Source: Paraniabella ginsengisoli (GTDB lineage: Bacteria; Bacteroidota; Bacteroidia; Chitinophagales; Chitinophagaceae). Taken from it: DNA of 64,000 nt. The stretch is from the NCBI RefSeq assembly GCF_022513635.1, contig NZ_JAKWBL010000001.1:1798001-1862000 (forward strand). Reading direction: 5' to 3'. This document shows positions 27,827-39,090 of the stretch, one piece after another (position 1 is the stretch's first letter; every line of letters starts with the position of its first letter). Made by a program: the position numbers and the translations under genes. Under the pieces are notes generated by a model that was not told the DNA's origin, did no database searches, and saw only the letters and a program-made list of their open reading frames with translations.

Positions 27827-29306
27827 TTATAAATCACTCAATTGTTTTTCAAGTTGCCATTTCCATTGCTGATACAGTTCATCGTATTGAGCAACTTTAG
27901 ATGGCTCGATCAGTTCGAGTCTCTTTCTTTTTCAAAAGCATCCGACGGTTTTTTGAAATAGCCAGCGCCAATACCCGCTCCCAGCGCTGCTCCTACGCTT
28001 CCGTCGCAATCATACAACTCAATCGGTACGTTAGTGGCATTTACAAATGCTTCACAAAAAACATTACTTAAAAACATATTCGTTTTTCCGGCTCTTATTA
28101 TCGCAGGCTGCATACCATTGCCGCGCATGATGTCAAGTCCATATCGAAAAGCAAAAGCAATACCTTCCTGTGCTGCACGAAACAGATGAGCATTGGCATG
28201 TTTGTTTAAATCAATATTGATAATATGAGCACCCGGAATTTTATTATTCAGCATGCGTTCAGCGCCGTTTCCAAAAGGTAGAATTAACAACCCATCACTA
28301 CCAGCGTTTATCGTTGATGCGGCCTCATTCATTTCTGGATAAGACATACCGCCACTCAAATTTCTAACCCATTTATTAAGTATGCCGGTTCCATTGATAC
28401 ATAGCAGCACGCCCACGCGTGTAAACTGATCCGTATAATTAACATGCGCAAAACTGTTTACCCTGCTTTGCGGATCATAAGTAAGTGCATCGCTAACACC
28501 ATAAATCACACCGGATGTTCCGCCGTTGCCGCTACATCCCCCGGCTCCATTACGTTTAAAGAAAGTGCGTTATTGGGCTGGTCGCCAGCTTTGTAACAAA
28601 TGGGTATGCCTTCCTTTAATGAAAGCTCGTCTGCTATTGACTTTGATAGTTTTCCATGTTCTGAAAACACCAGCCTTAATTCAGGAATAATGTTTTGGTC
28701 AAAACCAAAATACTGCACTACTTCTTCTGATATCTTGTTCTTTGAAAAATCCCAAAATATACCTTCTGATAATGCAGATGCTGTTGTGGTGGTTACGCCT
28801 GTTAAACGCTGTGCAATAAAATCTCCAGGCAGCATGATCTGATCGATCTGTTCAAAAATTTCCGGCTCATGTTCTTTAACCCAGGCCAGCTTTGCAGCCG
28901 TAAAGTTTCCCGGAGAATTTAAAAGATCGCGTAAGCAGTTCTCGTACCCAATAGAATCAAAGGCTTTGTCGCCGTAAGGTACCGCACGGCTATCACACCA
29001 GATGATACTGTTGCGCAGCACGGCTCCTTTTTTATCTAATAAAACAAGTCCATGCATTTGATAAGAAATACCAATAGCACCAATATCGTTTGAATTGTAT
29101 TTACCGGATTGATGTACTTTTTTAATAGCTTCTTTTACATCCTGCCACCAACCTTCCGGTGATTGTTCCGCCCAACCGGGTTTTAAGGAGATGATCTCTT
29201 TTTCAGTTTCCGGATATTGGGCAGATGCAATGGCCAGCTGTGTAGCGCCATCGACAACAGAAACTTTTATTGAGGAAGTGCCAACATCAATACCTAATAA
29301 CAACAT
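27827..29306 (-). CDS. xylB: Xylulokinase, two frame breaks
   Basis: Phosphorylates D-xylulose to xylulose 5-phosphate for the pentose phosphate pathway. FGGY kinase of about 493 aa after correction. N-terminal GIDVGTSSIKVSVVD is the phosphate loop; GISYQMHGLVLLD and GDFIAQRLTGV follow. Domain II shows MEPGDVAATAGTSGVIYGVS, then GMQPAIIRAGKTNMFLS and GSVGAALGAGIGAGYF. The breaks are at CC 28520-28521 (EHPV-stop becomes GTSGVIYG) and at T5 27928-27932. At the second, the tail extends through RLELIEPSKVAQYDELYQQW to a stop at 27827. It lies 31 bp downstream of xylA, same operon. Confidence 0.92.
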
Positions 29307-29337
29307 GCACGTTTAGATTTTTGTATTTAGACAATTC

Positions 29338-30666
29338 TCAGATAAACCTATTAATAATATTTTCAAAATACTCCTGTTTTCCACTTTTTACAGCGGGTTC
29401 ACCAGCTTCAATCGCATACGTACGCAGATCTTCTAATGTGAGTTTTCCTTCTTCAAACTCCTTCCCTTTTCCATTGTCGAATGACGCATACCGATCTGTT
29501 CTGAGTTTTTTAAAATCTGATTTATTAAGAATAGCATCTGCAGTTATCAATGCGCGGGCAAATGTATCCATACCGCCAATATGCGCGTAAAACAAATCAG
29601 CCGGATCGGTAGAACTGCGGCGGATCTTTGCATCAAAGTTGATGCCTCCTCCCTGCAATCCACCTGCTTGTAAAAAGATCAGCATGGCTTCGGTAAGTTC
29701 GTTCAGGTTATTTGGAAACTGATCAGTGTCCCAACCATTTTGATAATCGCCTCTGTTAGCATCTAAAGATCCCAACACGCCAGCATCAGCTGCAACTTGT
29801 AGTTCATGCTGAAACGTATGTCCGGCAAGGGTTGCGTGGTTTACTTCAATATTTATTTTAAAATCTTCTAACAAATCCCACTGACGTAAAAAGCCGATCA
29901 CCGTTTCGCAATCAAAATCATATTGATGTTTGGTAGGCTCCATTGGTTTCGGTTCAATCAAAAAAGTTCCTTTAAAACCATTCTTTCTTGCATAGTCTTT
30001 AGCCGTATGCAGAAAGCGTGCAAAGTGTTCTTTCTCCCTTTTCATATCCGTATTCAAAAGTGTCATATAGCCTTCTCTCCCACCCCAAAATACGTAGCCA
30101 TCACCGCCTAGTTCAATAGTAGCATCAATAGCAGCTTTTACTTGCGCGGCAGCATGAGACAGCACATGAAAATCCGGGTTGGTGGATGCGCCATTCATGT
30201 AACGTGGATTTGAAAAAACATTGGCCGTGCCCCACAAAAGCTTTACTCCACTTTCTGTTTGTTTTTGTTTGGCATAATCAACCAAAGCCTGTAAACGTTT
30301 GTCATTTTCGTTTACATCTGATCCATAATCCACAAGGTCTATATCGTGAAAGCAATAAAAAGGCAGGTTCATTTTTGTAATGAATTCGAAAGCCGCATCC
30401 ATTTTATCTTTAGCTCTTCCTATCGCATCAGTTTTGCTGTTCCAGTCAAACACATGAGTACCTGGACCGAATGGATCATTTCCATCGTTGCAGAACGAAT
30501 GCCAATAAGCACATGCAAAACGAAAGTGTTCTTTCAAAGTTTTACCAGCCACTACCCTGCTCTCATCGTACCAGCGAAAGGCAAGCGGGTTGTCACTTTC
30601 AATACCTTCATATTTTATTTGAGGAATTTCTTTAAAGTATTCTTTATCTCCTAATATTACGCTCAT
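29338..30666 (-). CDS. xylA: Xylose isomerase
   Basis: Interconverts D-xylose and D-xylulose. Intact, 442 aa, the type II length. Signatures: FHDIDLVD (catalytic His), [38 protein letters not shown] (metal Glu) and [18 protein letters not shown], with a [15 protein letters not shown] metal block. It heads the xylA-xylB operon. An operator-like element lies about 100 bp upstream (30759-30773). Confidence 0.97.
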   Translation of the reverse strand: MSVILGDKEYFKEIPQIKYEGIESDNPLAFRWYDESRVVAGKTLKEHFRFACAYWHSFCNDGNDPFGPGTHVFDWNSKTDAIGRAKDKMDAAFEFITKMNLPFYCFHDIDLVDYGSDVNENDKRLQALVDYAKQKQTESGVKLLWGTANVFSNPRYMNGASTNPDFHVLSHAAAQVKAAIDATIELGGDGYVFWGGREGYMTLLNTDMKREKEHFARFLHTAKDYARKNGFKGTFLIEPKPMEPTKHQYDFDCETVIGFLRQWDLLEDFKINIEVNHATLAGHTFQHELQVAADAGVLGSLDANRGDYQNGWDTDQFPNNLNELTEAMLIFLQAGGLQGGGINFDAKIRRSSTDPADLFYAHIGGMDTFARALITADAILNKSDFKKLRTDRYASFDNGKGKEFEEGKLTLEDLRTYAIEAGEPAVKSGKQEYFENIINRFI

Positions 30667-30758
30667 AGATTTTGATTATATGTAAGTATATGTATTGGAT
30701 TAATGTCAACTGAATCGTTAAATTATAAACCTGATGAATGCAATATTAATGAAATATT

Positions 30759-30773
30759 GTAATCGGTTTCATA
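30759..30773 (-). promoter_or_regulatory. Candidate LacI-family operator upstream of xylA
   Basis: On the minus strand this reads ATGAAACCGATTACA, resembling LacI-family half-sites (AAACCG...). It is 93 bases upstream of the xylA start, and a LacI-type gene lies in the same block. The opposite half is degenerate, so the symmetry expected of a full operator is weak. Confidence 0.4.
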
Positions 30774-30812
30774 AAAACATAGAATTATTTTCTCAAACTT
30801 CATTAATATAAA

Positions 30813-30834
30813 AAACCGCTCAAAATAGAGCGGT
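30813..30834 (-). terminator. Rho-independent terminator of the TPR-protein gene
   Basis: ACCGCTC (30815-30821) pairs perfectly with GAGCGGT (30828-30834) around a six-base loop. On the minus strand the hairpin is followed by a T tract and lies 26 bases past the stop of the gene at 30861. Confidence 0.85.
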
Positions 30835-30860
30835 CTTCCTAAACAAATTCTAAATTAAAT

Positions 30861-32186
30861 TTATCTTAACTTAACAAATATGTCATCCCATTTTTTCTCA
30901 AGGGCCACAAATTTGTCTCTGTCTGCTGCTTTTGCATCTTCAATTTTATAAGAATAATATTCTGCAATATTACCTGCAATAAGCCGATATGTGCGTTTTT
31001 GAGTAGCATCTAAACTTGGCATTTTAGCGAACATTTCAGCTGCTTTTTCGTAGTTCGTCTTCGCTATATCATAGGCTTCATTATAGGATTTTTTTATATC
31101 GGCAACTTTTTGTTTATCAGCCGCTGTTGCTTTTGCTCCCTTCTTCGTAACCTCTGTTTCAGCGGTAACCATTTCATTACGAATATTTCCTGCTTTTAAT
31201 TGATAATGATCTCCCAACAATAAATATGGCTGCATTTCTTCTGGCTTCAAGCTTGATGCCTTATTTAAAGCGGCAAGCATCTTGGTTTCCAGTTCTGCCG
31301 CATTACCCGGCATAACGGCTCCTTCTTTACGGGAATCTAAAGTATCGTAAATGATCTCGGCCAAAGTAATGTTTGCTTTATAATCTTCAGGACTTGCCGC
31401 TAAAAGCTTTTCAAGGCTTGCTAATCTTTCATTGAAATTAGAGCTGCTTCCTACTGCAAAATCAAGCATTGAATATGTAAAGAACTCGCTTTGAGGATAT
31501 AGTTCTTTGCCTAATGCTTTATATTTTTCAAAATTTGCGTTATCATTCTTTGTAGCATAATGCCTTACTAAACCCTGGTAAACACTTTCGTAAGATGTTC
31601 CATTGTAGTCTTTAATTTTAGCATCAGCTATACGTGTGTAATACTTTAAAGCATCTTCTTCGTGTTTGGTATTTTCTGCCAGTAAGCCAGTATAATAAAC
31701 TGCTGCTGTATCCATTTGCTTATTCATGATCTTTTTCGCAATCAAAAGTTCAGAATAGTCCACTGTTTTTTTAAATTTTTCGAATGCAGGTTCATACGCT
31801 TTGCTATTGATGTCGTTAATACCTGCATTAAAATACGCTGCATATAGATTGTAGGGAGCATTTTTATACATGGGGTCCTCTAATAATTTCATATCAGGTT
31901 CCATCTCTTTATATTTTGCTAAGGCGGCATCAGCCTCTGTCCTGTTCTTTTCGGCTTCAGCAGCTTTACTGCTATCCACAGCTAAACTCGCAAATACAGC
32001 GGCTTTCAGTATATGCCCTTCAGGTTTTGTAAAGAATTTTTCGTTGGTAGAATTCTTATCAAAGGCTTCCTTTGCTTTGTCGGTTTGCCCAAGGGCAAGC
32101 GCACCTTTTATATCTTCATATTTCTGTGCATATGCCCCAGCTGTCGAAAAAGCAGCAATTGTTGCAAGTAAAATCACTTTTTTCAT
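30861..32186 (-). CDS. Exported tetratricopeptide-repeat-like protein
   Basis: Secreted or periplasmic protein of 441 aa. Signal peptide MKKVILLATIAAFSTAGAYAQ (1-21) fixes the start at 32186 rather than 32225. The rest is helical, charged and Ala/Lys-rich, with repeat-like helix pairs (YNLYAAYFNAGINDINSKAY, DALKYYTRIADAK, YKANITLAEIIYDTLDS, MQPYLLLGDHYQLKAGNI) consistent with degenerate TPRs. The family occurs widely in Bacteroidota, often near gyrA, but its role is not established. The gap of 178 bp to gyrA upstream holds no gene. Confidence 0.75.
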   Translation of the reverse strand: MKKVILLATIAAFSTAGAYAQKYEDIKGALALGQTDKAKEAFDKNSTNEKFFTKPEGHILKAAVFASLAVDSSKAAEAEKNRTEADAALAKYKEMEPDMKLLEDPMYKNAPYNLYAAYFNAGINDINSKAYEPAFEKFKKTVDYSELLIAKKIMNKQMDTAAVYYTGLLAENTKHEEDALKYYTRIADAKIKDYNGTSYESVYQGLVRHYATKNDNANFEKYKALGKELYPQSEFFTYSMLDFAVGSSSNFNERLASLEKLLAASPEDYKANITLAEIIYDTLDSRKEGAVMPGNAAELETKMLAALNKASSLKPEEMQPYLLLGDHYQLKAGNIRNEMVTAETEVTKKGAKATAADKQKVADIKKSYNEAYDIAKTNYEKAAEMFAKMPSLDATQKRTYRLIAGNIAEYYSYKIEDAKAADRDKFVALEKKWDDIFVKLR

Positions 32187-32364
32187 TCGTATATTTTTAT
32201 TGTTTTTGTCAAATAGATCCGACATTCATCGGATTCGCCAATATAATATCTCTTTGGTCATGCCAAGCGATTATGGCTCATTTTAATTTGTATAGTTTTC
32301 AATTATGGGAAATAGTATTATTTATAATATTCTGATTTCTATAAAGATACTTTTTTATATACTT

Positions 32365-34968
32365 TTACTCTTCACTTGGAGTCTCCGGTTTTTCTGCGCT
32401 TTCATCTGTAGCTTGAGATTCAGAATCCGGAGGTATTACGCCTTCAATAGAACTTTCAGCATTTTCTATATTTTCAACGTCTTCCATCTCCTGCTCATCA
32501 ACCGTAGTAATAGCAGCGATATCATCTCCCTCATCTAATCGTATCAACTTAACTCCTTGCGTTGCTCGCCCTAATTCACTAATTCCGCTTACCGGCATCC
32601 TGATGGTGATACCACTTTTAGATGTTATTAACAAATCTTCATTTTCAAACACATCTAATAACCCTACTAATTTACCGGTTTTTTCAGTTACGTTAAGTGT
32701 TTTTACACCTTTTCCTCCGCGGTTTGTAAACCTGTATTCATCCACGGCAGTCTTTTTACCATATCCTTTTTCACTTACTACTAACACCCCTGGCACAATT
32801 TCAGCATTCTTTGGTACACAAATCATGCCTATTACTTCATCATTATCATCATCTACTTCAATACCTGCAACACCAATGGCGCCACGACCAGTTGCGCGTA
32901 CTTTTTCCTCGGAAAATCTGATAGCGCGGCCACTCTTTACAGCCATCATAACATCGCAACTTCCGTCAGTAAGTTTAGCTTCCAGCAACTGATCTCCTTC
33001 CACAATAGTGATTGCATTTACACCCGTTTGTCTGGGTCGGCTAAAATCGCTAAGACTGGTTTTTTTAATCGTTCCTTTTTTAGTACAAAGCAAAATATTA
33101 TGCGCCTTTACAAATTCCTCATCTTTTAGATCTTTAATATCAATGATCGTACGGATTTTGTCATCCGGCGGCAGTTGCATCAGGTTTTGTATCGCTCGTC
33201 CTTTTCCCGTTTTCTCACCTTCCGGAATTTCATAAACATTCAGCCAATAACATCTTCCCATCTCAGTGAAGAATAATAAAGTATGGTGTGTAGAAGCAAC
33301 AAATAAATGTTCTATATAATCTTCTTCCCTCGTTTTACCACCGCGAACACCACGGCCACCACGGCGTTGTGCACGATATTCATCAGCCGAAGTTCTTTTG
33401 ATATACCCTAAATGAGAAATGGTAATCACAACATCTTCATCCTTGATCAGGTCTTTAATACTTACTTCATCGCTTCTGTAAGTAATTTCTGTACGACGCT
33501 CATCACCAAATTTTTGCTTGATTTCAAGCAGTTCTGTTTTGATAATTTCAAAACGTAAACCAGCATTTGAGAGAATTTCTTTCAGATGCGCAATCAGCTT
33601 CATCAAAGATTCATATTCTTCCTTAATCTTATCACGCTCCATGCCTGTAAGGCGCTGCAGGCGCAACTCCAATATTGCTTTGGCTTGAATTTCATCTAAT
33701 CCCCATCCGGCATTAATAAGGTTCTCTTTCGCAACCTCGGGAGTAGGAGAACTTCTGATCAAACGAATTACTTCATCCAAATGATCCAAAGCAATTAAAT
33801 AGCCTTGCAAAATATGAGCCCGTTTTTCCGCTTCTCTTAATTCATATTCTGTTCGCCTCACAACTACATCATGTCTGAATTCAATAAATTCAGCAATCAT
33901 GTCTTTAACATTCAATATACGCGGACGGCCTTTCACAATGGCCACGTTGTTGATCCCGAAAGATGTTTGAAGATCGGTATGTTTATAAAGCTGATTGATT
34001 ACAACATTTGCAATGGCATCTCGCTTAAGATCAAGCACTACTCTTGTACCGTCTTTATTCGACTCATTGTTGACGTGTACAATACCTTCAATTATTTTAT
34101 TATTTACCAACTCACCAATTCGATTAGTGAGCGAATCGCGGTTCACCTGGTAAGGCACCTCTGTAATGACAATTTGTTCTCGCCCGCTTGGCTTGGTATC
34201 TACCTGAACCCTACCGCGCACCACTACCCTTCCGCGACCGGTATGCATGCCGGCTTTAATACCTTCCATTCCATAGATAATGCCACCAGTTGGAAAATCA
34301 GGTGCTTTCACAAGCAGCATCAATTCATCAATAGTAATGTCGTTGTTGTCGATATACGCTGCACAACCGTCTATCACCTCGCTTAAGTTGTGAGGCATAA
34401 TGCTTGTTGCCATACCTACTGCGATACCGCTTGATCCATTAACCAATAAATTGGGTATGCGTGTAGGAAGTATAGTAGGTTCTTTTTCCGAATCGTCAAA
34501 GTTGAGCTGAAAATCGACGGTGTCTTTTTCAATATCGTCGAGCATGTGCTCAGCAAGCTTTTCTAATCGAACCTCGGTATAACGCATAGCCGCCGGGCCA
34601 TCACCATCCTGGTTACCAAAGTTACCTTGTCCATCTACCATGGTGTATCGCATGCTCCATTCCTGCGCCATACGTACCATCGCATCATATACGGAGCTAT
34701 CGCCATGTGGGTGATATTTACCCAACACTTCCCCTACAACACGGGCAGACTTCTTATAAGATTTATTAGCATATAAACCCAATTCGTTCATCGCATAAAG
34801 TATTCGGCGATGAACAGGTTTTAAACCATCTCTTACGTCGGGCAAAGCACGTCCTACAATTACACTCATCGAGTAATCGATGTAGGCCGTTTTCATCTGT
34901 TCTTCTATATTTACGGGAATAATCCGATTATTATCCTGCGTTTCCTGTGGCTCCTGATTATCTTCCAT
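32365..34968 (-). CDS. gyrA: DNA gyrase subunit A
   Basis: Breaks and rejoins DNA in negative supercoiling together with GyrB. Intact, 867 aa. [20 protein letters not shown] and [15 protein letters not shown] open the winged-helix domain. The catalytic tyrosine is Tyr130 in [10 protein letters not shown]. The quinolone region [17 protein letters not shown] has Ser91 and Asp95 at the E. coli Ser83 and Asp87 positions, i.e. the sensitive type. The C-terminal beta-pinwheel includes the GyrA-box [15 protein letters not shown], favouring gyrase over ParC. An acidic tail ends the protein. Confidence 0.97.
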   Translation of the reverse strand: MEDNQEPQETQDNNRIIPVNIEEQMKTAYIDYSMSVIVGRALPDVRDGLKPVHRRILYAMNELGLYANKSYKKSARVVGEVLGKYHPHGDSSVYDAMVRMAQEWSMRYTMVDGQGNFGNQDGDGPAAMRYTEVRLEKLAEHMLDDIEKDTVDFQLNFDDSEKEPTILPTRIPNLLVNGSSGIAVGMATSIMPHNLSEVIDGCAAYIDNNDITIDELMLLVKAPDFPTGGIIYGMEGIKAGMHTGRGRVVVRGRVQVDTKPSGREQIVITEVPYQVNRDSLTNRIGELVNNKIIEGIVHVNNESNKDGTRVVLDLKRDAIANVVINQLYKHTDLQTSFGINNVAIVKGRPRILNVKDMIAEFIEFRHDVVVRRTEYELREAEKRAHILQGYLIALDHLDEVIRLIRSSPTPEVAKENLINAGWGLDEIQAKAILELRLQRLTGMERDKIKEEYESLMKLIAHLKEILSNAGLRFEIIKTELLEIKQKFGDERRTEITYRSDEVSIKDLIKDEDVVITISHLGYIKRTSADEYRAQRRGGRGVRGGKTREEDYIEHLFVASTHHTLLFFTEMGRCYWLNVYEIPEGEKTGKGRAIQNLMQLPPDDKIRTIIDIKDLKDEEFVKAHNILLCTKKGTIKKTSLSDFSRPRQTGVNAITIVEGDQLLEAKLTDGSCDVMMAVKSGRAIRFSEEKVRATGRGAIGVAGIEVDDDNDEVIGMICVPKNAEIVPGVLVVSEKGYGKKTAVDEYRFTNRGGKGVKTLNVTEKTGKLVGLLDVFENEDLLITSKSGITIRMPVSGISELGRATQGVKLIRLDEGDDIAAITTVDEQEMEDVENIENAESSIEGVIPPDSESQATDESAEKPETPSEE

Positions 34969-35223
34969 TTAAATGATTCTGTTCTTAAAAAAATTAATAT
35001 AAAATAGCGTTAACAACGCTCGCAAATCTAATCTTTTTATAGCTGAAAACAGCTTTATAAATGAGGATTTTTCACCAGTTTATGCACCAATAATCAACCA
35101 TGGATAGACGGGAGACAAGATTACCTTTTTGTACCAGCAGAAGAATATAAATCAGCGGTTTTGCCACGCTCGCTTGTACTGTAAAATATGTATCAACCTA
35201 CATATTCTTCGCAGGTATATATT

Positions 35224-35268
35224 GGTCAGACCGGGACGCCCGCCTGACCGGACGGGCAGGGTCAGACC
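35224..35268. repeat. GC-rich hairpin between direct repeats in the gyrA-metK gap
   Basis: GGTCAGACC at 35224-35232 and 35260-35268 brackets a GC-rich palindrome, GCCCG...CGGGC (35237-35256). The surrounding gap 34969-35322 has no gene; the remainder is AT-rich and includes the gyrA upstream region. The element resembles short interspersed repeats common in Bacteroidota. Confidence 0.5.
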
Positions 35269-35272
35269 ATGT

Positions 35273-35303
35273 AAAAAGCCGCTTCAAAATTGAAACGGCT
35301 TTT
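35273..35303. terminator. Terminator after metK
   Basis: AAAAGCCGCTTCAA pairs with TTGAAACGGCTTTT (one mismatch), a 14-bp stem flanked by A and T tracts, so it can act on both strands. It starts 20 bases past the corrected metK stop. Confidence 0.8.
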
Positions 35304-35322
35304 GTTAAATATCATGCTGTAT

Positions 35323-36575
35323 TTATTTAAGCTTAAAGGCTTTTTTGACCTTAGAAACATGGTCTAATTTTTCCCAGGTAAATAGCTCTACTTTTTTAAC
35401 TACTTTTTTCCATCAGGAGAAAAGAATGTTTTTTCAATTGTTTTGCTTTCCCTGCCCATATGTCCATAAGCGGCAGTTTCGCTGTAAATAGGATTACGCA
35501 ACTTTAACCTTTGTTCAATAAAATAAGGTCTCATATCAAAAATTCCTTCTACGATTTCGCTGATCTGGCCGTCGGTAAGTTCTACTTTAGCAGTTCCATA
35601 AGTATTTACGTTAACGCTCGTAGGCTTTGCAACGCCTATGGCATAAGAAACCTGCACCAATACCTCTTCACATAATCCTGCTGCTACCAGATTTTTAGCA
35701 ATATGCCTGGTTGCATATGCACCACTTCTGTCAACTTTACTTGGGTCTTTACCACTAAAAGCACCACCACCATGAGCACCCTTACCGCCGTAAGTATCTA
35801 CAATTATTTTACGACCAGTTAAACCTGTATCTCCATGTGGGCCACCAATTACAAACTTGCCTGTTGGATTTATGTGATATTTTATTTTGTCGTTGAATAA
35901 GTGCTTATACTGCGGGTATTTTTTGATAACACGTGGTATCAAAATATTTTTTATATCATCGCTGATCTTCTTTAACATTTTTGCTTCTGCATCAAAATCA
36001 TCATGCTGTGTCGAGATCACGATAGCATCTATGCGAACTGGTTTGTTATTATCGTCATACTCAAGAGTTACCTGGCTTTTTGAGTCAGGTCGAAGATATT
36101 TGATCTGTTTATTTTCTCTTCTTAACTCAGCTAACTCAATTAAAAGTGTATGTGATAGATCCAACGCCAAAGGCATATAGTTCGCTGTTTCGTTAGTGGC
36201 ATACCCAAACATCATTCCCTGGTCGCCAGCGCCTTGTTCTTCCTTTTTCTTTTTATCAACTCCCTGGTTAATATCAGATGATTGCTCATGAATCGCAGAT
36301 AATACACCACAAGAGTTTGCCTCAAACATATACTCGCTTTTGGTGTAACCAATTTTACTGATCACTTTGCGGGCAATATCCTGCACATCTAAATAAGCCT
36401 TTGATTTTACCTCTCCCGCCAAAACAACCTGACCGGTTGTAACCAGGGTTTCGCAAGCCACTTTTGACTGTGGATCAAAAGCAAGAAAATTATCAATTAA
36501 TGAGTCTGATATTTGATCCGCAACTTTGTCAGGATGGCCTTCCGAAACACTTTCAGAAGTAAATAAATAAGGCAT
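35323..36575 (-). CDS. metK: S-adenosylmethionine synthetase, C-terminal frame break
   Basis: Makes S-adenosylmethionine from methionine and ATP. About 417 aa after correction. Start [52 protein letters not shown] and [19 protein letters not shown] are the metal, ATP and signature blocks. The raw frame ends at 35400 after FFSPDGKK. The T6 run 35404-35409 is one base short. Corrected reading adds [26 protein letters not shown] to a stop at 35323, matching the usual C-terminus of Bacteroidota enzymes. Confidence 0.95.
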
Positions 36576-36658
36576 TTAAAAGATATTTAGAAGTCTATAA
36601 ATTTAATTGGGTGCAAATATAGCATCTGCACCCAATTATATAAAATTATAATGTCGGC

Positions 36659-38164
36659 TTACTTTAGTTTTGAATACACCACACGTAGCTTCATTCTTTG
36701 AGTTGGGTGATTTCCGCCACCAATACGAACGCGGCCAATACCAGCATATCCATAAAAGCTTGATTGTGGTATAGGGAATCGTGCAGAAATAATCGGTGTT
36801 TGATCACCCATTTCTAAACTCGTTGCAGCTGGTGCATATAACCTCATCATATAATACGGTACTTTATCAGACACAAGATGCTGGGCATATCGCGTTAAAT
36901 TAAAACGCCATTGACGTACTCTATTGCCAAAAGGATCGGTAATATTGAAAAAAGTTTGTAACGCGGAACCAGAGCTATAGAAGTTTTCATAACCTGATAA
37001 AGCGTAACCGCCGGTTTGAGTTTGCGTGACTCCAAAAACTGAAGGTATTAACTTAAACTTACCTGCTGTAGAATCATAAATATCAAGAAACACGTTAGGT
37101 GGTGCATAAAACAGGGTGTCCGAAGCATCATAAATGCTTTCCATTTGAAGTTCTGCTAAATGGATGACGCTATTTTGAAAGTCAGCAAGTTCCGGAATTT
37201 TCACATTAGCAAAAGTTCCCGGTGAATTTTGTATATAAACGATTTGATCCTGTGTAAGATCGTCGCTTCCTGCTGTAACCTGAGTGCCGTTATAATCTCT
37301 GTTTATATAGTTGGCGCTGGCGTTGCCCTGAAAAAAGGCTAAAGTAGCAACTGCAGTGTCCATGTCTGTTGGCGTGGTAGTATTATTATATCGGTAATAT
37401 ACTGCAAGCCGCGAATTTGATGACGTTAGATCTAATAACATTAAAGCATTACCACCTCCAATGGATTGCAACGCAAAACCCTTGAATTTTGTACGGAATA
37501 ATGAATCTGAACTATATCCATCATTTGCGCCAGTTGAATCATAGGCCAATAACCTTTCACCAAAACTGTTGTCTAATTTGATGCGTAATTGATTGGCAAC
37601 TGTTGTCGTATCAGGGTAATTAATTACCTGAATGGAATCGCTAAACGTGCGCGGAATAATAGTTTTACTTCCTAAAACATTTGTTGCTGTAAATTGGCGG
37701 TTAACTTTATATACCGAATCACCTCTAAACTCATTGGCCTGGTCAAGTTCCGAAACCTGAATGGTTTGAGGGGTTAAAGAATCACCGTAAGTGCCATTTT
37801 GTAGATGGTCAATAATCAAAACTACTGAATCAAGGTAAAGTGAACCTGGGCGATTTTTAAATGGAAAAACACCTCCGTTTGATACCTGAAAATAGATCCT
37901 TGCATCTGTTTTACCAAAGATCGGATCGTTAGTAATGTTACCCAATAGTTTAGGAAAAGCCGGAAACGATCTAAACGAATCAGCCTCCGAAGAAAAAATT
38001 CCATTGTAAGTTTCAACATCTAATAAAGTGTCAAATGTATTGATATTGTCAACCGGAGGAATTAGATCCTGACCTAACTCAGTTGGCAGATTGATTTTAT
38101 TACATGATGAAAAGAAAGTAACAAAAGAAGATAGCGCAAGGATAAATACTATATATTTCTTCAC
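36659..38164 (-). CDS. DUF4270 family lipoprotein
   Basis: Predicted lipoprotein of 501 aa: MKKYIVFILALSSFVTFFSSC with Cys21 after FFSS, then NKINLPTELGQDLIPPVDNI, the conserved DUF4270 opening. The rest is beta-rich with many Asn/Thr/Ser residues and ends RFPIPQSSFYGYAGIGRVRI and a basic strand. Function unknown; it is conserved beside a short glycogen synthase-like gene in many Chitinophagia, an order also seen here (41 bp apart). Confidence 0.9.
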   Translation of the reverse strand: MKKYIVFILALSSFVTFFSSCNKINLPTELGQDLIPPVDNINTFDTLLDVETYNGIFSSEADSFRSFPAFPKLLGNITNDPIFGKTDARIYFQVSNGGVFPFKNRPGSLYLDSVVLIIDHLQNGTYGDSLTPQTIQVSELDQANEFRGDSVYKVNRQFTATNVLGSKTIIPRTFSDSIQVINYPDTTTVANQLRIKLDNSFGERLLAYDSTGANDGYSSDSLFRTKFKGFALQSIGGGNALMLLDLTSSNSRLAVYYRYNNTTTPTDMDTAVATLAFFQGNASANYINRDYNGTQVTAGSDDLTQDQIVYIQNSPGTFANVKIPELADFQNSVIHLAELQMESIYDASDTLFYAPPNVFLDIYDSTAGKFKLIPSVFGVTQTQTGGYALSGYENFYSSGSALQTFFNITDPFGNRVRQWRFNLTRYAQHLVSDKVPYYMMRLYAPAATSLEMGDQTPIISARFPIPQSSFYGYAGIGRVRIGGGNHPTQRMKLRVVYSKLK

Positions 38165-38205
38165 ACAGATTATTTTGAAAGTATTGATACGGTAAGTTTT
38201 ATAAA

Positions 38206-39018
38206 TTATTCCGCAAGATCGTTATACAGTTGTAAATACTCTGTTAAATCAGAATCTTCTTTAAACTGCAATGTTTTTTTACCTCTTACTTTAGTAAACT
38301 CAGCTACTAATTTTTTATCCACATTAGGTGAGCCAAAAGTAATAGCATCAGCGTAGGTTGCGCCACCTCTCATTAAAGCAGCATTAGTTCCTTCTTTAAA
38401 AGGTTCCAGATCTTTTTCCTTAATGGAAGGGTGAATAAGCGCTTTGGAAATAAAGCCTTTTCCGAGCTTCTCTTTAAAGGTATTTTCTCCTATTGTAAAC
38501 ACTATTTTGCTATGAGCAAAAACTGGTTCTTTCTTGTATATTGTTTTCAAATAAGCAGGTATCAAACCAGTCATCCAACCGCTGCAATGAATCACATCCG
38601 GGCTCCAGCCAAATTTCTTAACTGTCTCCAATGCCCCTTTACAGTAAAAAACAGTCCTGAGATCGTTATCAGAAAACCACTTATCCTCATCATCATGAAA
38701 TAAAGTTTTTCTTTTAAATAATTCCTCGTTCTCCAAAAAGTAAACCTGTAAACGGGCGCTGGGTAAAGAAGCCACTTTTATCTGTAAGGGCATGTCGTCA
38801 TTATCTACCGTTACATTGATGCCTGAAAGCCTAACCACTTCATGCAGCCTGTGCCTGCGTTCGTTGATAACACCAAAACGTGGCATAATGCATCGAACTT
38901 CAAAGCCATTGTCGTTAGCTTTGATGGCGAGTTTATTCACAATTTCAGAAAACTCAGTCAACTCTAAATACGGCGACATTTCATTGGCTATAAATAAAAT
39001 TCTTTTCTTTGTTGACAT
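38206..39018 (-). CDS. Short glycogen/starch synthase-like protein (GT5 N-terminal domain)
   Basis: Cytoplasmic 270-aa protein matching only the N-terminal half of GT5 glycogen synthases: RILFIANEMSPYLELTEFSE (acceptor/ADP-glucose side), CIMPRFGVINERRHRLHEVV, WSPDVIHCSGWMTGLIPAYL and AHSKIVFTIGENTFKEKL. The C-terminal GT-B half with the usual KxGGL-distal catalytic residues is absent. The frame is intact and the length is usual for a Bacteroidota subgroup, so this is not a break product. It may be a catalytically altered or regulatory paralogue. Confidence 0.82.
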   Translation of the reverse strand: MSTKKRILFIANEMSPYLELTEFSEIVNKLAIKANDNGFEVRCIMPRFGVINERRHRLHEVVRLSGINVTVDNDDMPLQIKVASLPSARLQVYFLENEELFKRKTLFHDDEDKWFSDNDLRTVFYCKGALETVKKFGWSPDVIHCSGWMTGLIPAYLKTIYKKEPVFAHSKIVFTIGENTFKEKLGKGFISKALIHPSIKEKDLEPFKEGTNAALMRGGATYADAITFGSPNVDKKLVAEFTKVRGKKTLQFKEDSDLTEYLQLYNDLAE

Positions 39019-39090
39019 GCTTTAGCAATTTTTAAAGTGTGCGAAGTTACAGATTTATGCGCAAACGTCCCTATATAACAAAATATACGA

